From CAWEHQ01 sp051001995 (GTDB lineage Bacteria; Actinomycetota; Thermoleophilia; Solirubrobacterales; Thermoleophilaceae): a stretch of 23,680 bases of DNA. Within the stretch, counting starts at the first letter, position 1; every line of letters begins with the position of its first letter. The notes below the pieces were generated by a model. The model did not search any database and had not been told where the DNA came from. It saw only the letters and a list, made by a program, of their open reading frames with translations. A program made the position numbers and the translations under genes. Shown here in pieces: positions 22,121-23,680 of the stretch. The stretch is from contig JBPCMT010000120.1 in assembly GCA_051001995.1 (NCBI GenBank), forward strand, positions 1 to 23,680, read 5' to 3'.

Positions 22121-22705
22121 CTACTGAGGCTCGTACGTCTCGAGCGCGAGGTCGCAGGCGGCCAGGATCAGCTCGCGCTGCTCCGCGCCCGCCTGGCAGT
22201 TGAGCAGGTACTCGGTGTCGCTGTCGAAGATCGCCACCGCGCGCGTCTGGATGTCCTCGGCCTGGTCGATCGTGACCTCGTACTCGAGCGCCGGCAGACC
22301 CGCGACCTCTGTTTCCTGCCCGCTCACCTGCTCTCCGGCGACCTGGCTGAACAGCTGGTCGATCCCCGGCTTGACCTGGTCGAAGTTCTGGTCTGTGATC
22401 TCGGTGGTCAGGTCGAAGCGCTGGACCGCGATGAGGTTGGTCCCGTCGAGTCCGACGGCGGTCGTGGCGCCGGCCTCCGCGCCGGCCTCGCTCTCGAAGG
22501 TGAGACCGGCGATGTCCTCGAAGTCCTCGGGGTACTCGAACGTGATGTCAAAGCCCTCCTCGGAGAAGGTCTCGTTGGTCTCGGCGCCCGCCTGGACCTC
22601 CGCCGGCTCGGAGGACGAGGAGCTCTCCTCCTCGTCGCCGCCCCCGCAGCCGGCGACGAGCGCTGCGACGGCGAGCAGGGTGGGCAGTGTGCGGGTGAGC
22701 TTCAT
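22121..22705 (-). CDS. Predicted lipoprotein, possible PsbP/DcrB-like domain
   Basis: Exported lipoprotein of 194 residues. MKLTRTLPTLLAVAALVAGC is a type II signal peptide with lipobox LVAGC and lipidated C20. An acidic Ser/Glu linker follows (GGGDEEESSSSSEPAE). The rest is one soluble domain, with GFDITFEYPEDFE at its start and Cys pairs near the end (LLNCQAG, AACDLAL). The FxYPxxF opening recalls PsbP/DcrB/LpqN-type surface proteins, but this is only a resemblance. ATG at 22705 is chosen because it gives the perfect signal peptide; longer versions run antisense into the divergent gene. TATGTT 52 bases upstream is a candidate -10 box. Confidence 0.85.
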   Translation of the reverse strand: MKLTRTLPTLLAVAALVAGCGGGDEEESSSSSEPAEVQAGAETNETFSEEGFDITFEYPEDFEDIAGLTFESEAGAEAGATTAVGLDGTNLIAVQRFDLTTEITDQNFDQVKPGIDQLFSQVAGEQVSGQETEVAGLPALEYEVTIDQAEDIQTRAVAIFDSDTEYLLNCQAGAEQRELILAACDLALETYEPQ

Positions 22706-22757
22706 CGGATCTCGATGCCGCGGGCAGTCGCGTCGGTCGCGCCCGACGACGAGCGGA

Positions 22758-22763
22758 AACATA
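22758..22763 (-). promoter_or_regulatory. Candidate -10 box of the lipoprotein gene
   Basis: On the - strand TATGTT, preceded by TG, lies 52 bases before the lipoprotein ATG. It is in the 96-base divergent region shared with the + strand gene at 22802. No -35 is evident. Confidence 0.4.
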
Positions 22764-22788
22764 CAGCCGACGGCGGGCGGACGGGCAG

Positions 22789-22794
22789 TAATCT
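22789..22794 (+). promoter_or_regulatory. Candidate -10 box before the 97-residue gene
   Basis: TAATCT ends seven bases before the ATG at 22802, and the spacer CCGCCCG has no Shine-Dalgarno match. This is the geometry expected of a leaderless message. It also supports ATG 22802 as the true start rather than an upstream in-frame ATG. Confidence 0.5.
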
Positions 22795-22801
22795 CCGCCC
22801 G

Positions 22802-23095
22802 ATGGCCACCGAGAAGGAGGCAACGGCGGCGTCCCGGCGCGGCCGCGCCGCGACGAGCGGCGACTCCGGCGATGCGTTCCTCGAGTCGCTGATGGACACG
22901 AACCTCTACTCGATGGGGGCCTTCTTCTCGGACCAGCATCCCGCGCTCGTCGACGAGGTGATCACGCGCAGCGACGCGATCGAGCGCGCGGGCCTGCGCG
23001 GCTACGCCGAGGAGAACGACATGTCGCTCGAGGAGTGCTTCCAGACGCTCCTGACCGGTCTCGCGGTGCGCTACTACAAGGCCGTCGCAACCTAG
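22802..23095 (+). CDS. 97-residue protein of unknown function
   Basis: I do not recognise this protein. Residues 1-25 are Ala/Arg/Ser/Gly-rich and probably disordered. The rest is likely helical: FLESLMDTNLYSMGAFFSDQ, then VITRSDAIERAGLRGYAEEN and MSLEECFQTLLTGLAVRYYK. No signal peptide or membrane helix is visible. The start is supported by a TAATCT box seven bases upstream; an in-frame ATG at 22715 would put that promoter inside the gene. It is followed 25 bases later by an SCP2-like gene on the same strand, so a shared role in lipid handling is possible but unproven. Confidence 0.75.
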   Translation: MATEKEATAASRRGRAATSGDSGDAFLESLMDTNLYSMGAFFSDQHPALVDEVITRSDAIERAGLRGYAEENDMSLEECFQTLLTGLAVRYYKAVAT

Positions 23096-23120
23096 GTCGT
23101 CTACGAGGGGAGGTCGCTGT

Positions 23121-23540
23121 ATGGGGTACTTCCAGGACGCCGACGAGGTCTATCGCTACATCGGCAGGATGTTCGAGGACATCGTCGCGGACGAGGAGCT
23201 GGGGGAGAAGTTCCAGCGCGCCGACACGATCGTCCAGTACCGATACTCGGAGCCCGAGTCGCAGGTCACGGTCAAGATGGTCGAGGGGGAGGAGCGGCGC
23301 GTGGACCTCGGCGACACCGACCTCGAGCCCGAGGTCGTGATGACGATGGAGGCCGACACGGCACACCGCTTCTGGCTCGGCAGGCTGAGCGTCACGCGCG
23401 CGATGTCGCGCGGGCAGATCAAGGCCAACGGACCGGTGACGAAGATCCTGAAGCTGGTTCCGCTCGTCAAGCCGGTCTTCCCGCGCTATCGCAGGATGCT
23501 CGAGGAGGCCGGGCGGGCGGACCTGGCCGAGGCGGCGTAA
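23121..23540 (+). CDS. SCP2 sterol-binding-like protein
   Basis: Small 139-residue protein of the sterol carrier protein 2 fold, a hydrophobic-pocket lipid binder. The family pattern is seen in DLEPEVVMTMEADTAHRFWL (about 67-86) followed by GRLSVTRAMSRGQIKANGPV, the usual S.T...A...G.ikv.G segment. A basic C-terminal helix follows (VFPRYRRMLEEAG). It has no enzyme domain and no signal peptide. ATG at 23121 has GGGGAGG upstream at the right distance. It follows the 97-residue gene by 25 bases, probably in one transcript, and converges on the epimerase-like gene. The bound lipid is unknown. Confidence 0.85.
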   Translation: MGYFQDADEVYRYIGRMFEDIVADEELGEKFQRADTIVQYRYSEPESQVTVKMVEGEERRVDLGDTDLEPEVVMTMEADTAHRFWLGRLSVTRAMSRGQIKANGPVTKILKLVPLVKPVFPRYRRMLEEAGRADLAEAA

Positions 23541-23568
23541 CGCGGCGTGTGCACCGCGTCGGCGCCGC

Positions 23569-23680
23569 TCAGCGCGCCCGCTGCTCGGCGCGGTGGCCCT
23601 CGACCAGCTCGCGCAGCGTCGCGCGCGTGGAGTGCTTCGGCCGCCAGCCGAGCTCCTTTCGGGCGCGGTCGGTCTTGACC
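23569..23680 (-). CDS. NAD-dependent epimerase/dehydratase-like protein, C-terminal end only
   Basis: The last 36 codons of a gene that continues beyond the window. The peptide VKTDRARKELGWRPKHSTRA followed by TLRELVEGHRAEQRAR has the ending common in nucleotide-sugar epimerases and related short-chain dehydrogenases (D..KA...LGW.P..s....L...v). The catalytic part lies outside, so substrate and exact family are unknown. Its stop is 28 bases from the SCP2-like stop, in convergent orientation. Confidence 0.75.
   Translation of the reverse strand, partial: VKTDRARKELGWRPKHSTRATLRELVEGHRAEQRAR

Noticed and set aside
22706..22939. An N-terminal extension of the lipoprotein gene
   Set aside because: It would run antisense into the divergent gene and bury a perfect lipoprotein signal peptide inside the protein.
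23541..23568. A hairpin (CGCGG...CCGCG) between the SCP2-like and epimerase-like stops as a bidirectional terminator
   Set aside because: The stem is only five base pairs and there is no T-tract on either side, too weak in DNA of this composition.
1..23680. CRISPR arrays, tRNAs, rRNAs, insertion sequences, phage genes or a defence system
   Set aside because: I looked for spaced repeats, cloverleaf-like segments, transposase or integrase motifs and terminal inverted repeats and saw none. The only tandem repeat is the 3 x 23 bp set without spacers.

Overview
The window is 23.7 kb of very GC-rich, gene-dense bacterial chromosome. Codon third positions are almost all G or C. The gene order is that of an actinobacterial S10-spc-alpha ribosomal protein locus. 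The rpmJ-rpsM-rpsK-rpsD-rpoA-rplQ-truA order, the type-Z (zinc) S14 and the short-leader start sites fit a high-GC actinobacterium. A deep class such as Thermoleophilia (Solirubrobacterales-like) is my best guess, but this is inference and was not tested by phylogeny.

Region 1 (25-10597) is the ribosomal, secretion and transcription block, all on the + strand: rpsQ, rplN, rplX, rplE, rpsN, rpsH, rplF, rplR, rpsE, rpmD, rplO, secY, adk, map, rpmJ, rpsM, rpsK, rpsD, rpoA and rplQ. Genes are mostly overlapping or a few bases apart, so translational coupling is likely. Departures from the standard picture: infA is absent from its usual place between map and rpmJ; L5 carries a 73-residue acidic C-terminal extension; S4, S14 and L36 all keep their zinc cysteines; rplQ has an in-frame TGA, after which the conserved L17 C-terminus continues in the same frame.

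Region 2 (10513-17392, + strand) holds truA (start unclear, overlapping the rplQ end), three 23-bp repeats, then surE, ligA (NAD+ DNA ligase), a penicillin-binding transpeptidase and a patatin-like phospholipase. surE, ligA and the transpeptidase gene overlap and probably form one transcript.

Region 3 (17398-22705, - strand) holds a HisC-like aminotransferase, a three-helix membrane protein of unknown function, a long-chain acyl-CoA synthetase, a 57-residue HTH-like protein, a Nif3-family protein and a lipoprotein. Gene order in the direction of transcription is the reverse of this list.

Region 4 (22802-23680) holds a 97-residue unknown protein and an SCP2-like protein on the + strand, divergent from the lipoprotein gene. 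The 3' end of a nucleotide-sugar epimerase-like gene lies on the - strand at the window edge.

Several genes that begin a possible transcript have a TANNNT-like -10 box only 6-12 nt before a start codon that lacks a clear Shine-Dalgarno sequence. This suggests leaderless or very short-leader mRNAs. No tRNA, rRNA, CRISPR array, insertion sequence or phage element was seen, and no gene-free stretch exceeds 300 bases. The longest is the 223-bp truA-surE gap, which holds the repeats and a candidate surE promoter. I found no convincing new defence or mobile system. The most unusual spot is the rplQ-truA junction.
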